A stretch of 64,000 nt of DNA from Pseudomonas sp. (GCF_030683065.1 NZ_JAUXMX010000035.1:1-64000); one strand, 5' to 3'. Counted from the stretch's first letter, positions 37,302 through 46,551 are shown. Notes: a model not told the origin generated them from the sequence alone. Made by a program: numbers and translations.

Positions 37302-37789
37302 GCAGGGTCTATATCAGTGATACAAACATCCTGATCGACTTCAGGAATGCAGGGTTGCTGGATCAAATGTTCGGACTGCCTTTTGCATTCTGCTGCACTG
37401 AGTTTGTTCTGCGGGAGCTGAGGGATTTTGCCCATGCTGAACTGCTAGGCAGAGGGCTGCGTGTTGAAATCATGGATGAGCAGAGCATCGCTAAATTATT
37501 TCGACTTAGAACTGAGCATAACAACAGCTCTTTGGCAGATGTCTCTTGCTATCTCCTTGCTCAAGATACGGGCTATCCATTACTAACAGGAGATGGCCGG
37601 CTACGTCGCCAGGCCTCTTCTGACGGGCTACAGGTTCGCGGTGCTCTTTGGTTGCTGGATAGCATGCTAGAGCACGGGGTTGTTCATGCCGGTGATGCGG
37701 CAAATGCTCTGGAGTTGATGCTCTCTCAGGGTGCCCGCCTTCCCGAAGAGGCGTGTCATTCACGTTTGAGTGCCTGGCGTAAGCCATAG
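37298..37789 (+). CDS. PIN-like putative ribonuclease
   Basis: The 163-residue protein has a PIN-type active-site pattern: SDTNILIDF with Asp8, a central Glu in CTEFVLRELRDF, and SLADVSCYLLAQDTGYPLLTGDGRLR with two later Asp. It is translationally coupled to the XRE/ImmA gene (ATGA). Such pairs resemble toxin-antitoxin units in which the ImmA-XRE protein controls the PIN nuclease. Function is inferred from motifs. Confidence 0.78.
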   Translation: MSRVYISDTNILIDFRNAGLLDQMFGLPFAFCCTEFVLRELRDFAHAELLGRGLRVEIMDEQSIAKLFRLRTEHNNSSLADVSCYLLAQDTGYPLLTGDGRLRRQASSDGLQVRGALWLLDSMLEHGVVHAGDAANALELMLSQGARLPEEACHSRLSAWRKP

Positions 37790-37802
37790 TCCGGCGTGGA
37801 TC

Positions 37803-37834
37803 TCCGGGCGAAGAGACTGGCTCCGCCCGGATTT
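37803..37834. terminator. Hairpin between convergent PIN and GIY-YIG genes
   Basis: TCCGGGC (37803-37809) pairs with GCCCGGA (37825-37831); ATTT follows. It could terminate both converging transcripts weakly. Confidence 0.45.
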
Positions 37835-37839
37835 GATCA

Positions 37840-39048
37840 TCACGTCTTGGCTATGCCTTGGCTGACCAAACGAGCCGTTTGGGGGTCGTAGACCACATCG
37901 GTAATCGAGCCATCCCGAATGCGCTCAACCGCCTCATCGATCACCTGGAGCGGCACCAGGAACCACTCCTTCGGCTTAACAGGGTTTCCGAAACGGTCGT
38001 CGATAATCAGGTCGAGCTGCGCCGCGCCGAACAGGCGGTGGAAGATTTTTTCCAGCCGGGTGCGGTTCAGATTGTGCAGTTTGTAAGTGGCGACTACTTC
38101 CACGTCGGCCAGCAGGTAAGTGGCATCTTTGTTTGCGCCGGCGATGCGGGTTTCCACTTTGCCGCCGGTAACGCCGATCTTGTGGATCAGCTCGCGATGC
38201 TCGGTCACGAATGGATGGTTTGACTGGCTGCGCAGCACATAGATGGTTCCAGACTCGATATCGTCCGGCTCGGTTATGTCGCTGAACAGCGGACCGGAAT
38301 CTACCTTGACGAGCCTAGACCCGGCACGCCCCTCGCTGTCTTTGTAGAGCGCCCGCTGTAAGGATCGTAATAGCAGATCGCTTTCCGTCTCATTAGAGTA
38401 AATGACGCGCAAGCGCCCATTCGTCTCTGCATTTGGTGTCTTGTAGGTGTCGCCCACCTCGGCGACATAGGCGATCAGTCCGCTCAGGACGAAAAAATCC
38501 CCAACCTCGATGCTGGCGTTCTTGCCAAAGGGCTTGGTTATCCACAATTTTTGCTTGAGGCCTGCTTCCACCTCATCAAACAGTGGCTTAAACCTCTCGA
38601 AGTCTTCACATGGGGTCCGGGCGGCAATTTCTTCCGCCGCCTTTATCGCCGCATGAGACCGAACATGCCGCAGTACAGTGATGTCGTCCTGATCGGTGGA
38701 TTCATTGCCGATGCCCAGCTCCGCCAGCAAGGCGTCTTCGTCCAGATCATCGACATCTACCGAGGCCGCGGCGGCACCAGACAGCAACCCTGGGCCATCC
38801 AACTCAGCCAGCAGGGTTTGCGCTTCGGGCAACTTGCGTAGTTGATCCAGGCGCACGGCATACAAACGCTCAAAGATGTCGCGGTCTTCACCATGCAGTG
38901 GGGCACGGCCGTGAGTCTGATAAAAGCGCAGAATGTCCTCGAAGCCGGCGATGATGCGTTCTTCGCGCGGGGTTCGATTGACTGCCTTGAGTGGGGTGGC
39001 CTCTACGCCCAGCGCATCTAGCAGCTCGTCATCATTCATATCAGCCAT
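37840..39048 (-). CDS. GIY-YIG (T5orf172-type) nuclease of the restriction-like operon
   Basis: This 402-residue protein has an acidic helical N-terminal half and a C-terminal GIY-YIG domain (about 268-345): GTIYVLRSQSN replaces the GIY strand, LIHKIGVTGGKVETRI the YIG strand with its Arg, and LEKIFHRLF holds the metal-binding Glu. It is the last gene of the five-ORF operon and overlaps the helicase by 8 bp. As the only obvious nuclease in the operon, it is the likely cleavage subunit. The ATG at 39048 (MADMNDDELLDALG) is chosen over the open frame to 39171, because the upstream part lies inside the helicase gene. Confidence 0.82.
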   Translation of the reverse strand: MADMNDDELLDALGVEATPLKAVNRTPREERIIAGFEDILRFYQTHGRAPLHGEDRDIFERLYAVRLDQLRKLPEAQTLLAELDGPGLLSGAAAASVDVDDLDEDALLAELGIGNESTDQDDITVLRHVRSHAAIKAAEEIAARTPCEDFERFKPLFDEVEAGLKQKLWITKPFGKNASIEVGDFFVLSGLIAYVAEVGDTYKTPNAETNGRLRVIYSNETESDLLLRSLQRALYKDSEGRAGSRLVKVDSGPLFSDITEPDDIESGTIYVLRSQSNHPFVTEHRELIHKIGVTGGKVETRIAGANKDATYLLADVEVVATYKLHNLNRTRLEKIFHRLFGAAQLDLIIDDRFGNPVKPKEWFLVPLQVIDEAVERIRDGSITDVVYDPQTARLVSQGIAKT

Positions 39049-41161
39049 TGGCGGACTCTCCCAGCGCCTGCGCCGCCTTGGCTTGGGCGCGGTAGCGTGC
39101 CAGCGCGGCCACGCCTTCAGCCATGTGTTTTTCCCAGGCATCGGCTGAGTTGATGTCCGGCAGGCGGCCACGCTCGTTCTTGAACTGCAAAGCGCGTTTT
39201 GCCAGCTCGCGGGCTTTGTCTTCGGGAATGCTCACCTTCTTGGCAGCAATGCTGGCCTGCACCTGGCGCAGGGATTTTTCATCCATTGCTTTCGCCAACA
39301 CGGCATAGGCGGCGTCGAAGGGGTTGATGCGGTCGATCAGATCAATATCCAAATCGCGCACGTTAATAAACTTGCGTACACCATCCAGCAGCGCCGTGCT
39401 GCCTTGCACGGTGTCGCCACCATTGGCATCGATTACGGCCAACGCCAATTTGGCCTGTTGGGTGATATTCATTGTCGCGATGGCGTGTTGTCGTATGGCT
39501 TCTTGATCGGTGTCGCTCAACTCTGGGTAACGCTCGCGCACGATCTTGCCCATGCGCAGCTGGGTCAGCTCTTCGGGCAGGGTATTCTCTTTATCGAACA
39601 GGCCGCGCTCCAGCACGGTTTTGTCCTGCAAGAAGCTGGTCACCACTTCGTTTAAGTCTTCTTTGCAGATGCGCGTAGCTTCTGTGCTTTGCGGCGTGAT
39701 CAGACCCTTGATCTCGACATGGAACTGGCCGGTGGTTTCATTCACACCCAGGTTGATTCCGCCCTGTTGATAGCCTTCACCGCCGTTGTAGACAAAACCG
39801 TCTTTCGGCCCCGTATCTTTCGGGGTGAACTCATAGCGCGGGGCCAGCACCTGTTCCATCAGCAAGCTGGCGGAAATGGCCTTGAGCATATCGTTCACCG
39901 CTTCAGCAACAGCCATTTGATCGGCTGCGGGTTCGGCGATCAGGTTGGTGAAACGTGAGCGCTCCTTACCTTCAGCATCACGCGTCGCGCGGCCAATGAT
40001 CTGCACGATTTCGGTCAGGCTCGAACGGTAGCCGATGGTCAGCGCATGCTCGCACCAGATCCAGTCAAAGCCTTCCTTCGCCATGCCCAGTGCGATGATC
40101 ACATCCACGTGGTCGCGGTTGTTCTTCTGCACCGGGTCTTTCAGCGCGGTGAGTACGTTGGAGCGCCTGGCCGCGTCGCTGTCATCCACCAGGTCGGCCA
40201 CTTTCAGCGTGCGACCATCCTTGGCCTTGATCAGGTGGAAGCCAGTGGCTGGGTCGACACCCTGCCACTCGCCCAGCGCACTCATGATTTCGTTAACCTC
40301 GCGTTCCTTGTCTTTGAGGCTTTCACGGGCGTTCACGTTGGGGATATGGATGATGGTTTTCAGCGCTGGGTCCAGCACCTTGGCGACCGCATCCACATAG
40401 CGGCCGGTGTAGAAGAAGTAGCCGATGTCCAGCGACTTGAGCCAACGGTAGCCGTTGAGTTGCTCGTAGTAGGTGTAAGTCACCGTCTCAAACTTGGCTT
40501 CTTCTCCCGGGGCCAGCACGGCTTCGCTGTCGCCACGGAAATAGGAGCCGGTCATGGCCACCAGATGCACCTTGTCGCGGCTGATCAGCGCGCTCAGCTG
40601 GCTGCCCAGCTTGTTGTCCGGGTTGGCGGAAACGTGGTGGAACTCGTCGATGGCGATCAGGCGGTTATCGAAGGCTTCTAGCCCTAACTCTTCCACGGCA
40701 AAGCGGAAGGTGGCATGGGTGCAGACCAGCGTCTTGTCGGCGCTTGCCAAGAACGTGCGCACCGCCTCCACCTTGGACTTGGCCACGCGCGGCTCGTCGA
40801 TGCCCGGCGCATTGCACAGGTTCCACTGTGGAGCCACCTGCCAGTCCCAGTAGAAACCCTGTTGGCTCAACGGCTCATCAGCAAAGCTGCCGCCAATCGA
40901 GCGTTCCGGCACCACCACAATGGCTTGTTGCAAGCCCTGGTTATGCAGCTTATCCAGGGCGATAAACATCAGCGCCCGCGACTTGCCCGAAGCGGGAGGC
41001 GATTTGATCAGCAGGTACTGCTCGCCACGCTTGGCATAGGCACGTTCCTGCATGGTACGCATGCCCAACTCATTGGCTTTGCTGGAAGCCCCGGTGTGCG
41101 CCGTGGCAATGGATACCGATGGCACTGTGTAGCTGTTGGTCGGGTTGGTTGAGTTAGTCAT
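39041..41161 (-). CDS. DEAD/DEAH-box helicase of the restriction-like operon
   Basis: This 706-residue superfamily 2 enzyme has Walker A SPPASGKS (54-61), DEFH (172-175) as motif II, MTGSYF as motif III and the arginine-finger motif VI in QIIGRATRDAEG. The helicase domains occupy residues 40-420; the C-terminal part is of unknown fold. It probably drives DNA translocation like HsdR or Res subunits, although no nuclease motif is visible in it. It overlaps the upstream 47-codon ORF (ATGA) and the downstream nuclease gene. Confidence 0.9.
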   Translation of the reverse strand: MTNSTNPTNSYTVPSVSIATAHTGASSKANELGMRTMQERAYAKRGEQYLLIKSPPASGKSRALMFIALDKLHNQGLQQAIVVVPERSIGGSFADEPLSQQGFYWDWQVAPQWNLCNAPGIDEPRVAKSKVEAVRTFLASADKTLVCTHATFRFAVEELGLEAFDNRLIAIDEFHHVSANPDNKLGSQLSALISRDKVHLVAMTGSYFRGDSEAVLAPGEEAKFETVTYTYYEQLNGYRWLKSLDIGYFFYTGRYVDAVAKVLDPALKTIIHIPNVNARESLKDKEREVNEIMSALGEWQGVDPATGFHLIKAKDGRTLKVADLVDDSDAARRSNVLTALKDPVQKNNRDHVDVIIALGMAKEGFDWIWCEHALTIGYRSSLTEIVQIIGRATRDAEGKERSRFTNLIAEPAADQMAVAEAVNDMLKAISASLLMEQVLAPRYEFTPKDTGPKDGFVYNGGEGYQQGGINLGVNETTGQFHVEIKGLITPQSTEATRICKEDLNEVVTSFLQDKTVLERGLFDKENTLPEELTQLRMGKIVRERYPELSDTDQEAIRQHAIATMNITQQAKLALAVIDANGGDTVQGSTALLDGVRKFINVRDLDIDLIDRINPFDAAYAVLAKAMDEKSLRQVQASIAAKKVSIPEDKARELAKRALQFKNERGRLPDINSADAWEKHMAEGVAALARYRAQAKAAQALGESANG

Positions 41162-41301
41162 GCAAAATTTTCTCTAAATAGGTAATCGCCCAACAGCCGG
41201 CTGGACAATTCAGACATCTGGCCAGATTGGACTTCAGCGCCAACGGATGGCGCAACGCAATTGTGCAAGCACCTCCTGCACAAAGTCGGCCTCTGGCTCA
41301 T
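41158..41301 (-). CDS. 47-residue small ORF between RhuM and helicase genes
   Basis: An open frame of 47 codons (MSQRPTLCRRCLHNC... MSELSSRLLGDYLFRENFA) begins with an ATG that overlaps the RhuM stop (ATGA) and ends with a TGA that overlaps the helicase ATG (ATGA). Overlap at both ends suggests translation through coupling. It fills the only gap in an otherwise overlapping operon. It has four cysteines and resembles no family I know. Chance remains possible, since a neighbouring frame is also open for part of the region. Confidence 0.45.
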   Translation of the reverse strand: MSQRPTLCRRCLHNCVAPSVGAEVQSGQMSELSSRLLGDYLFRENFA

Positions 41302-42326
41302 GTTTTCTTCCCCTTTGGGCTGATCTTCGCACGCTGCGCAACCCGCGTTTCCAGCCATTCGATTTCCTGCAAGTCGAGTGCATCGGCCTCCAGCGCCTCG
41401 GTGGCGCGGCGCTGCTGGTCAAACACTTCATAGCGTTCATGTACGACGCGCTCCATTCCCTCCCGGCTGACCGAGCCCGCCCCCTCAAGGATGGCTTGAT
41501 CGTTAAAGGCCAGCATCTTGTCCACATTGTTGCGCCAGAAGTCCAAGCTCAAGTCTTGGCGCTGCTTAACCCGCAGCTCGGCCTGTTCCAGGAAGATAAC
41601 CACCAGGCGGTTGAGTGTGTCGATTTCATCGGCCGTCAGATAATTCTTGGCGATGATCACATCCTGTTTGCGCACGCGCGCGCCGCTCCAGGTGGTCAAT
41701 GCCATATTCGGTTGACCGGGATTGGCGCGTTTGACCACCAACTCAGTGGCGGTGTGACCTGTTGTGGCGTAAAGCAGCTTGTTCTGCACCTCGGCAAAGA
41801 ACAAAGCGGTTTCCTGGTCGCTTGCCCGATAGTCGGCACTCAGGGCAAACAGCTCGCGCACCTTCTGATAGAAGCGTTTTTCCGAGGCGCGAATATCGCG
41901 GATGCGTGCCAGCAGCTCGTCGAAGTAATCCCTGCCAGAGGGGTTCTTGAGGCGCTCATCGTCCATGACGAAGCCTTTGAGCAGGAACTCCTTGAGATGG
42001 GCGCTGGCCCACTGACGGAACTGGATGCCGCGTGGCGAACGCACGCGGTAGCCGATGGCCAGGATCAGGTCGAGGTTGTACTGGATCAACTTACGACGGA
42101 TCTGGCGCCCACCCTCAACTTGAACTGTCAAGGATTCCTTGACAGTTGCCACCGGGCTCAACTCCCCGTCCTCAAAGATGTTTTTCGCGTGCAGCGAGAC
42201 ATTCTGCTTGGTGGTTTGGAACAGCTCGGCAAGCTCCAACTGGCTCAACCAGACGCTCTCGCCCTCCACCCGTAGATGCAACCGGGTTTGGCCGTCGTCC
42301 GAAGCGTAGAGAATCAGCTCGCTCAT
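41298..42326 (-). CDS. RhuM-family protein of the restriction-like operon
   Basis: The 342-residue protein belongs to the virulence RhuM family: VWLSQLELAELFQTTKQNVSLHAKNIFEDGELS (a helix-turn-helix near the N-terminus), then YNLDLILAIGYRVRSPRGIQFRQWA and a C-terminal Fic-like segment (LNRLVVIFLEQAELR, about 240). RhuM genes are often found within restriction-modification operons, where their role is unclear. It overlaps the methylase (ATGA) upstream and the small ORF downstream. Confidence 0.9.
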   Translation of the reverse strand: MSELILYASDDGQTRLHLRVEGESVWLSQLELAELFQTTKQNVSLHAKNIFEDGELSPVATVKESLTVQVEGGRQIRRKLIQYNLDLILAIGYRVRSPRGIQFRQWASAHLKEFLLKGFVMDDERLKNPSGRDYFDELLARIRDIRASEKRFYQKVRELFALSADYRASDQETALFFAEVQNKLLYATTGHTATELVVKRANPGQPNMALTTWSGARVRKQDVIIAKNYLTADEIDTLNRLVVIFLEQAELRVKQRQDLSLDFWRNNVDKMLAFNDQAILEGAGSVSREGMERVVHERYEVFDQQRRATEALEADALDLQEIEWLETRVAQRAKISPKGKKT

Positions 42327-45091
42327 GCTTTTTTGACTCGTGGCTTTTTCGCCGCGACCTTCGCGGTGTCTGCGGTCATCTTGGTGTAGAGGTCAAACAG
42401 CTTTTCCAGTCGCTCGGTGTCGTTCTTGAAGCGACGACCAATATAGATGCGCTCCAGCACTTCATCGTTACGTTCGTGGACGCAGCGCAGGTTGTCCGGC
42501 ATCGTGTCCGGGGCGTACAGGTCGGCGATAGTGGCGGGGAAGTGTGCTTCGCGGGCCAGCAGGATGGCCTCAGCACAAGCGGTCAGATCGGCCTTATTCT
42601 GCTCGGTGAGTAGCGGTACAGGGAAGGTGTTCCAGCCTAGGGTGTTGGAGTAGCGGAAGTCCGTTTTCATTTTGCCGCAGACGGTGCCAATCCAGACCAA
42701 GTGCAGGCGGGAGGCTATGAGTGCCATGTTCCAGAGCGGAGCGTCGTAAAAACCAAAGGCCTCGGTAATTATGGATTGCTCCGGCAATAGGCCCACCGGA
42801 AGGTATGGGCGACTCTCTGAGCTTACGCGCGGGACGATGACTGCGCAGGTGTAGTTAGGTGATCGAATCTCAACAAAGCGATGAGGAAGAGCTGCCCATT
42901 GTGTCGTCGCTAGTTTGGGACTTTTCGCCCGTTCTGCCGCAACCTTGAGCATTCGCTCCTTGACGCTTGGGATCTCGGCTGCGACAGCAATATCCTGGTC
43001 CTCAATCCATAGACAATAACGCTGAACGCCTTGAATGAACTCACGCGCGCCGAACATTGGTCTGACGAATTTTTGGGCCGCAGAGCCAAGTTCTGCAGCC
43101 TCGTTGCTGGATAGAAGCAAATGCCCACCATCCTTAGCAAAGTTACCTAGCAGCATTTCGGATACCACCGAAAGCGGCTTTTGGCGCCCCGCTACGTAAA
43201 TTACCGGGCCGGAGGTAAGGTAGGGGGAAATACTTTCCACTTCTCGTGCAACCTCTCCATTTATGAGTTTGGCTGGCGCGCGTGCTCCACGGCAATCCAA
43301 GCCAACAATAACGCAGGTAACCCCTGCGTTATTCGCAGCGAGATTCGCCCATTTGAAGGAAAGCACTGCGAAATTCAATCGCACTTCGCCCAGAACCAGC
43401 GGCCAGAACTCGGCTACTTGCATTCCCTGGCATACAGAATTCGTTGATACGAGGGCTGAGGCCGCACGTTCGGTGGCCTTCAGATAGTTGGCTGCCTTAA
43501 ATATGAATCCGCAGATGTAATCGAATGATCGCCACCGTGAACTGACACCACCAAAAAGGGCTTCCATGTCAGCTTTCTGGCTCGGAGACTGTTTTTTATC
43601 TCCAACGTATGGCGGGTTGCCACAGATATACGTCTCGCCACCCTCGTTCTCGAAATCGATTTCCGTCTGATTGAGTGGTGTACCAAATAAGTCGTCGGCA
43701 ATTATCTTGACGCCTGTACCCGTAGGTCGGCAGATACTCAACCAGTCCAGACGTAGCGAGTTACCGCATACAATCCAGTTCTGCGCATTCAGCGGCAGAA
43801 ACTCTGCCAGCGCATCCTGCTGGCCTCGATAGAGCACGTCGCACTGGAACTCGGCAATGATCAGCGCCAAACGGGCAATCTCTGCCGGAAAGTCGCGCAG
43901 CTCGATACCGCGGAAGTTGGTCAGTGGTATTTCGGACTTGTTGTTAGCCTCGTCCCGGCGGCGATTGATCTCTGCCTCGATATCGCGCATCTGCTTGTAG
44001 GCAATGACCAAAAAGTTGCCGGAGCCGCAGGCCGGGTCAAACACGCGGATATGCGCCATGCGCTTGCGCAGGTTCAGCAACTTGGCCTTGTTGTCGCCCG
44101 CCGCCTCCAGTTGCACACGCAGGTCATCGAGAAACAGCGGGTTCAGCACCTTCAGGATGTTAGGCACGCTGGTGTAGTGCATGCCCAGTGCGCCGCGCTC
44201 TTCATCATCGGCCACGGCCTGGATCATGCTGCCGAAGATGTCTGGGTTAATTTTTTGCCAGTTCAGGTTGCCAGCGTGCAGCAGATAAGTACGGGCCATG
44301 CGCGTAAAGCGCGGCACCTCGGTGCTGCCGGAAAAAAGGCCGCCATTCACATAGGGGAAGGTGTTGGCCCAATTGGGCAGGCGCGGCTGAGCGGTTGCTC
44401 GTTCGGCCAGCTTGATGTTCATTGCGCGGAAGATTTCTGACAACACATGGTCGGTGTTGGAGCCATCACGTTCGCTGTACTGCTCAACCGTTTTGGTAAA
44501 CAGGCCATCTCCATTGAAAATATCGGTGTCTTCGGCAAAGAAGCAGAACACCAGGCGTGCCATGAAGTGGTTCATGTCGGCGCGGCGTTCGGCCTTGGCC
44601 CAGTCCGGGTTCTCATTCAGCAGCTCGACGTACAGCTTGTTCAGGCGGCTGGTGGCGCGCACATCGATGGGGTTGTCCTTGATCTCCTTGATGGTGGAGA
44701 TGCCAGCCAGCGGCAGCAGGAAGCCGAAGTGGTTGGGCAAATCCGAGTAATCGCAGGTGATGGTTTCACCGGTGATCAGCTCTTCGGCCTCCAGCGTTTG
44801 CCCGTCGGTGGCGAGGATGAACTTGGCTTTGGCTTTTGTGGTGGCCGGGCTGGCGCGCAAAGCCTTGAGCGTTTCGCCCACGGTACCAGGCTCGCATGCG
44901 GCGATATGAATGTTGCTGCGCAGTAGTACGCCGCTGGGCACGTCCGAGACGTTGTTGTTGCCGGCACGCAGACGCTTGAGCGCGGTGTCTTTGTTGCCGA
45001 ACGCGGCCAGGAAGGTGAACGGAAACTCTGCCCCATCAAAGGGCTCAAGGGCCAAGTCCGATATGGCGGACTCAATTTCTACTGCATTCAT
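42323..45091 (-). CDS. MmeI-like DNA adenine methyltransferase without visible nuclease domain
   Basis: The 922-residue protein has methylase motif I DPACGSGNF (352-360) and motif IV GNPPYVGDK (491-499), the NPPY signature of N6-adenine methylases. The segment MARLVFCFFAEDTDIF (about 177-192) and the order MmeI_N, spacer, methylase, target recognition and C-terminal domain fit the MmeI/type IIL class. In MmeI the N-terminus carries a D-ExK nuclease; I see no such motif in residues 1-150 here. Cleavage would then fall to the helicase and GIY-YIG proteins. First gene of the operon; the region of about 42660-43760 seems more AT-rich than its flanks, as expected for an exchanged recognition domain. 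Confidence 0.88.
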   Translation of the reverse strand: MNAVEIESAISDLALEPFDGAEFPFTFLAAFGNKDTALKRLRAGNNNVSDVPSGVLLRSNIHIAACEPGTVGETLKALRASPATTKAKAKFILATDGQTLEAEELITGETITCDYSDLPNHFGFLLPLAGISTIKEIKDNPIDVRATSRLNKLYVELLNENPDWAKAERRADMNHFMARLVFCFFAEDTDIFNGDGLFTKTVEQYSERDGSNTDHVLSEIFRAMNIKLAERATAQPRLPNWANTFPYVNGGLFSGSTEVPRFTRMARTYLLHAGNLNWQKINPDIFGSMIQAVADDEERGALGMHYTSVPNILKVLNPLFLDDLRVQLEAAGDNKAKLLNLRKRMAHIRVFDPACGSGNFLVIAYKQMRDIEAEINRRRDEANNKSEIPLTNFRGIELRDFPAEIARLALIIAEFQCDVLYRGQQDALAEFLPLNAQNWIVCGNSLRLDWLSICRPTGTGVKIIADDLFGTPLNQTEIDFENEGGETYICGNPPYVGDKKQSPSQKADMEALFGGVSSRWRSFDYICGFIFKAANYLKATERAASALVSTNSVCQGMQVAEFWPLVLGEVRLNFAVLSFKWANLAANNAGVTCVIVGLDCRGARAPAKLINGEVAREVESISPYLTSGPVIYVAGRQKPLSVVSEMLLGNFAKDGGHLLLSSNEAAELGSAAQKFVRPMFGAREFIQGVQRYCLWIEDQDIAVAAEIPSVKERMLKVAAERAKSPKLATTQWAALPHRFVEIRSPNYTCAVIVPRVSSESRPYLPVGLLPEQSIITEAFGFYDAPLWNMALIASRLHLVWIGTVCGKMKTDFRYSNTLGWNTFPVPLLTEQNKADLTACAEAILLAREAHFPATIADLYAPDTMPDNLRCVHERNDEVLERIYIGRRFKNDTERLEKLFDLYTKMTADTAKVAAKKPRVKKA

Positions 45092-45442
45092 GGTTTACCA
45101 CTGTCCAGATCGCTGATCCGCGAAGGCGGCGATTTTAGCCGCAAAATTTGTTGGGTGATGGCTACATCCCGGCCGGCACATACCGTTCTGTCGGCCTGGC
45201 TTCAGCATCGGCCACTCAGCTCTGCTCAGTCGCATCGGTTTATGCCGGATACCACTGAATGCGACAACCGAGAGCCCTGGGCCAGTGACCGGGGAACCAA
45301 CCAGTACACGATGCCGGGGATGATAAAGGAAGGTGCTTCTGGAATGCGAAAAAGCCGAGGGTTCTCACAGCCCGATCTTAGACATGAAAGCAGCTGATTT
45401 GGGCGCGAATTCCCCTCGATTTTGAGACTTCAGCAGAGAGTG
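45092..45442. other. Non-coding stretch upstream of the methylase
   Basis: No gene could be supported. It should hold the promoter of the restriction-like operon. Its end (about 45395-45440) is similar to 48782-48826, part of the duplicated repeat block. Confidence 0.4.
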
Positions 45443-45560
45443 GTGTATCACCCCAAACAACACAACGTAATAGTCTCGCACTGATTTTTATGCGTGCAAC
45501 GTGTGATACACGGCAGGCGTGCAGCATGTGATACAGCGTATGCGTGCAGCGTGTGATACA
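45443..45560. repeat. Repeat array A (25-bp period)
   Basis: GCGTGCAACGTGTGATACA-type units begin at 45492, 45517 and 45542, an exact 25-bp period. An inverted copy of the core (GTGTATCAC) sits at 45443-45451. The same order, with the intervening GTAATAGTCTCGCACTGATT, occurs again at 48827-48925. There are no spacers of CRISPR type. Confidence 0.85.
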
Positions 45561-45717
45561 GCCGGTTTTTCTGGCCGTTTTTAGGTGGCATTGGGTAAGT
45601 TTTGACGTAGACCGTGCGCGCTGATTGAAACGACGAGCTTGGAAGGCATAACTCGACGGATGTACGGCCTAAATAACCTGCTTCACCTAAAGCACAGATT
45701 TGCGGATGAGTGGGTTT

Positions 45718-45756
45718 CGTGACACGCCATGCCATTTTCAGCCATTTGGTGTCACG
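45718..45756. repeat. Inverted repeat CGTGACAC
   Basis: CGTGACAC (45718-45725) and GTGTCACG (45749-45756) are perfect inverted repeats in the non-coding stretch after array A. A regulator site is possible. Otherwise 45561-46221 shows no convincing gene. Confidence 0.45.
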
Positions 45757-46221
45757 TTTTGCCACGCTCAGTAGTGAAGTGGTAAACCGGGCGTGCTCGA
45801 TCCATTTCGTACTGCAAAATGAAAAGGCTCTGTTCACGTTCCCCGTGGCCTATTTCATGGCATGCGAGAGCCAGGCCTCGGCACCAAGATATTTGCCGGA
45901 ACGTTCCCGTAATCGCCTCCAGCCCAAGTATTTTGGTAAGTAGCGGGTGGCAACGCCATTGAAGCGGCGCATCAAACGCGAGTCGAAGGCGGCCACATGC
46001 TGGATATGAAAGACGCGTTGCCTGACCCGCGCACCCTGTACCAGGCTCAACCGCTCAGTGCCGCAGATCGAGCGGGATATAACTCCTGTGCTTACTACGC
46101 TCTGGCATTTGGAAGCTCAAAAAGGGGCTTTATCCCCATAGTCCAGGCCGAGAAATGCAGGTCAGCACGGTGGGCGCGCTGTTTAGCAGAGCAGCGGATT
46201 GATAACTTGCGCGTTTTATGT

Positions 46222-46244
46222 AAATTACTGAACTTAAGTAATTT
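46222..46244 (+). promoter_or_regulatory. Operator-like dyad before the RHH gene
   Basis: AAATTACT (46222-46229) and AGTAATTT (46237-46244) flank GAACTTA, just upstream of the ribosome site TGAGGA. Related CTTAAG/ACTTA palindromes lie behind the gene at 46552. Autoregulation by the RHH protein is likely. Confidence 0.55.
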
Positions 46245-46258
46245 TTTGAGGAACCATC

Positions 46259-46477
46259 ATGCCTAAATCAAATACCCAGACACAGAGTGTGGCTGTCTTT
46301 AAGCGCGTCACATTCTCTCTTACGGACTCGATCAGCGAAGAAATTGACCGCCTTAGCCTCATCCCACGTGGATTCCGAGCCTCTCGCTCGGATGTTGTTC
46401 GTGCAGGGATAGCTGCCCTAGCAGCAATGACCGAAGAGCAAATCGTGGAGCTTTTGGATAAAGCCCGTCGCGAATAG
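46259..46477 (+). CDS. Ribbon-helix-helix DNA-binding protein
   Basis: The 72-residue protein fits the RHH fold: a beta-strand (VAVFKRVTFSLTD), then SISEEIDRLSLIPRGFRASR and SDVVRAGIAALAAMTEEQIVELL. RHH proteins act as repressors, antitoxins or centromere-binding partition proteins. It lies between the two related repeat arrays and is flanked on each side by palindromes. No toxin or ParA gene is adjacent. GAGG precedes the ATG. Confidence 0.78.
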   Translation: MPKSNTQTQSVAVFKRVTFSLTDSISEEIDRLSLIPRGFRASRSDVVRAGIAALAAMTEEQIVELLDKARRE

Positions 46478-46551
46478 CTGACTCAATGCGCAGCTCATCG
46501 GGCGGCTGTGGGCAGGTTTCTGTGAGTCGAAAAGGCAGTGCTACAAATGCT

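Noticed and set aside
45997..46266. An 89-codon frame before the RHH gene
   Set aside because: It looks partly coding, but it lacks a ribosome site and overlaps the RHH operator and start. Support is too weak to list.
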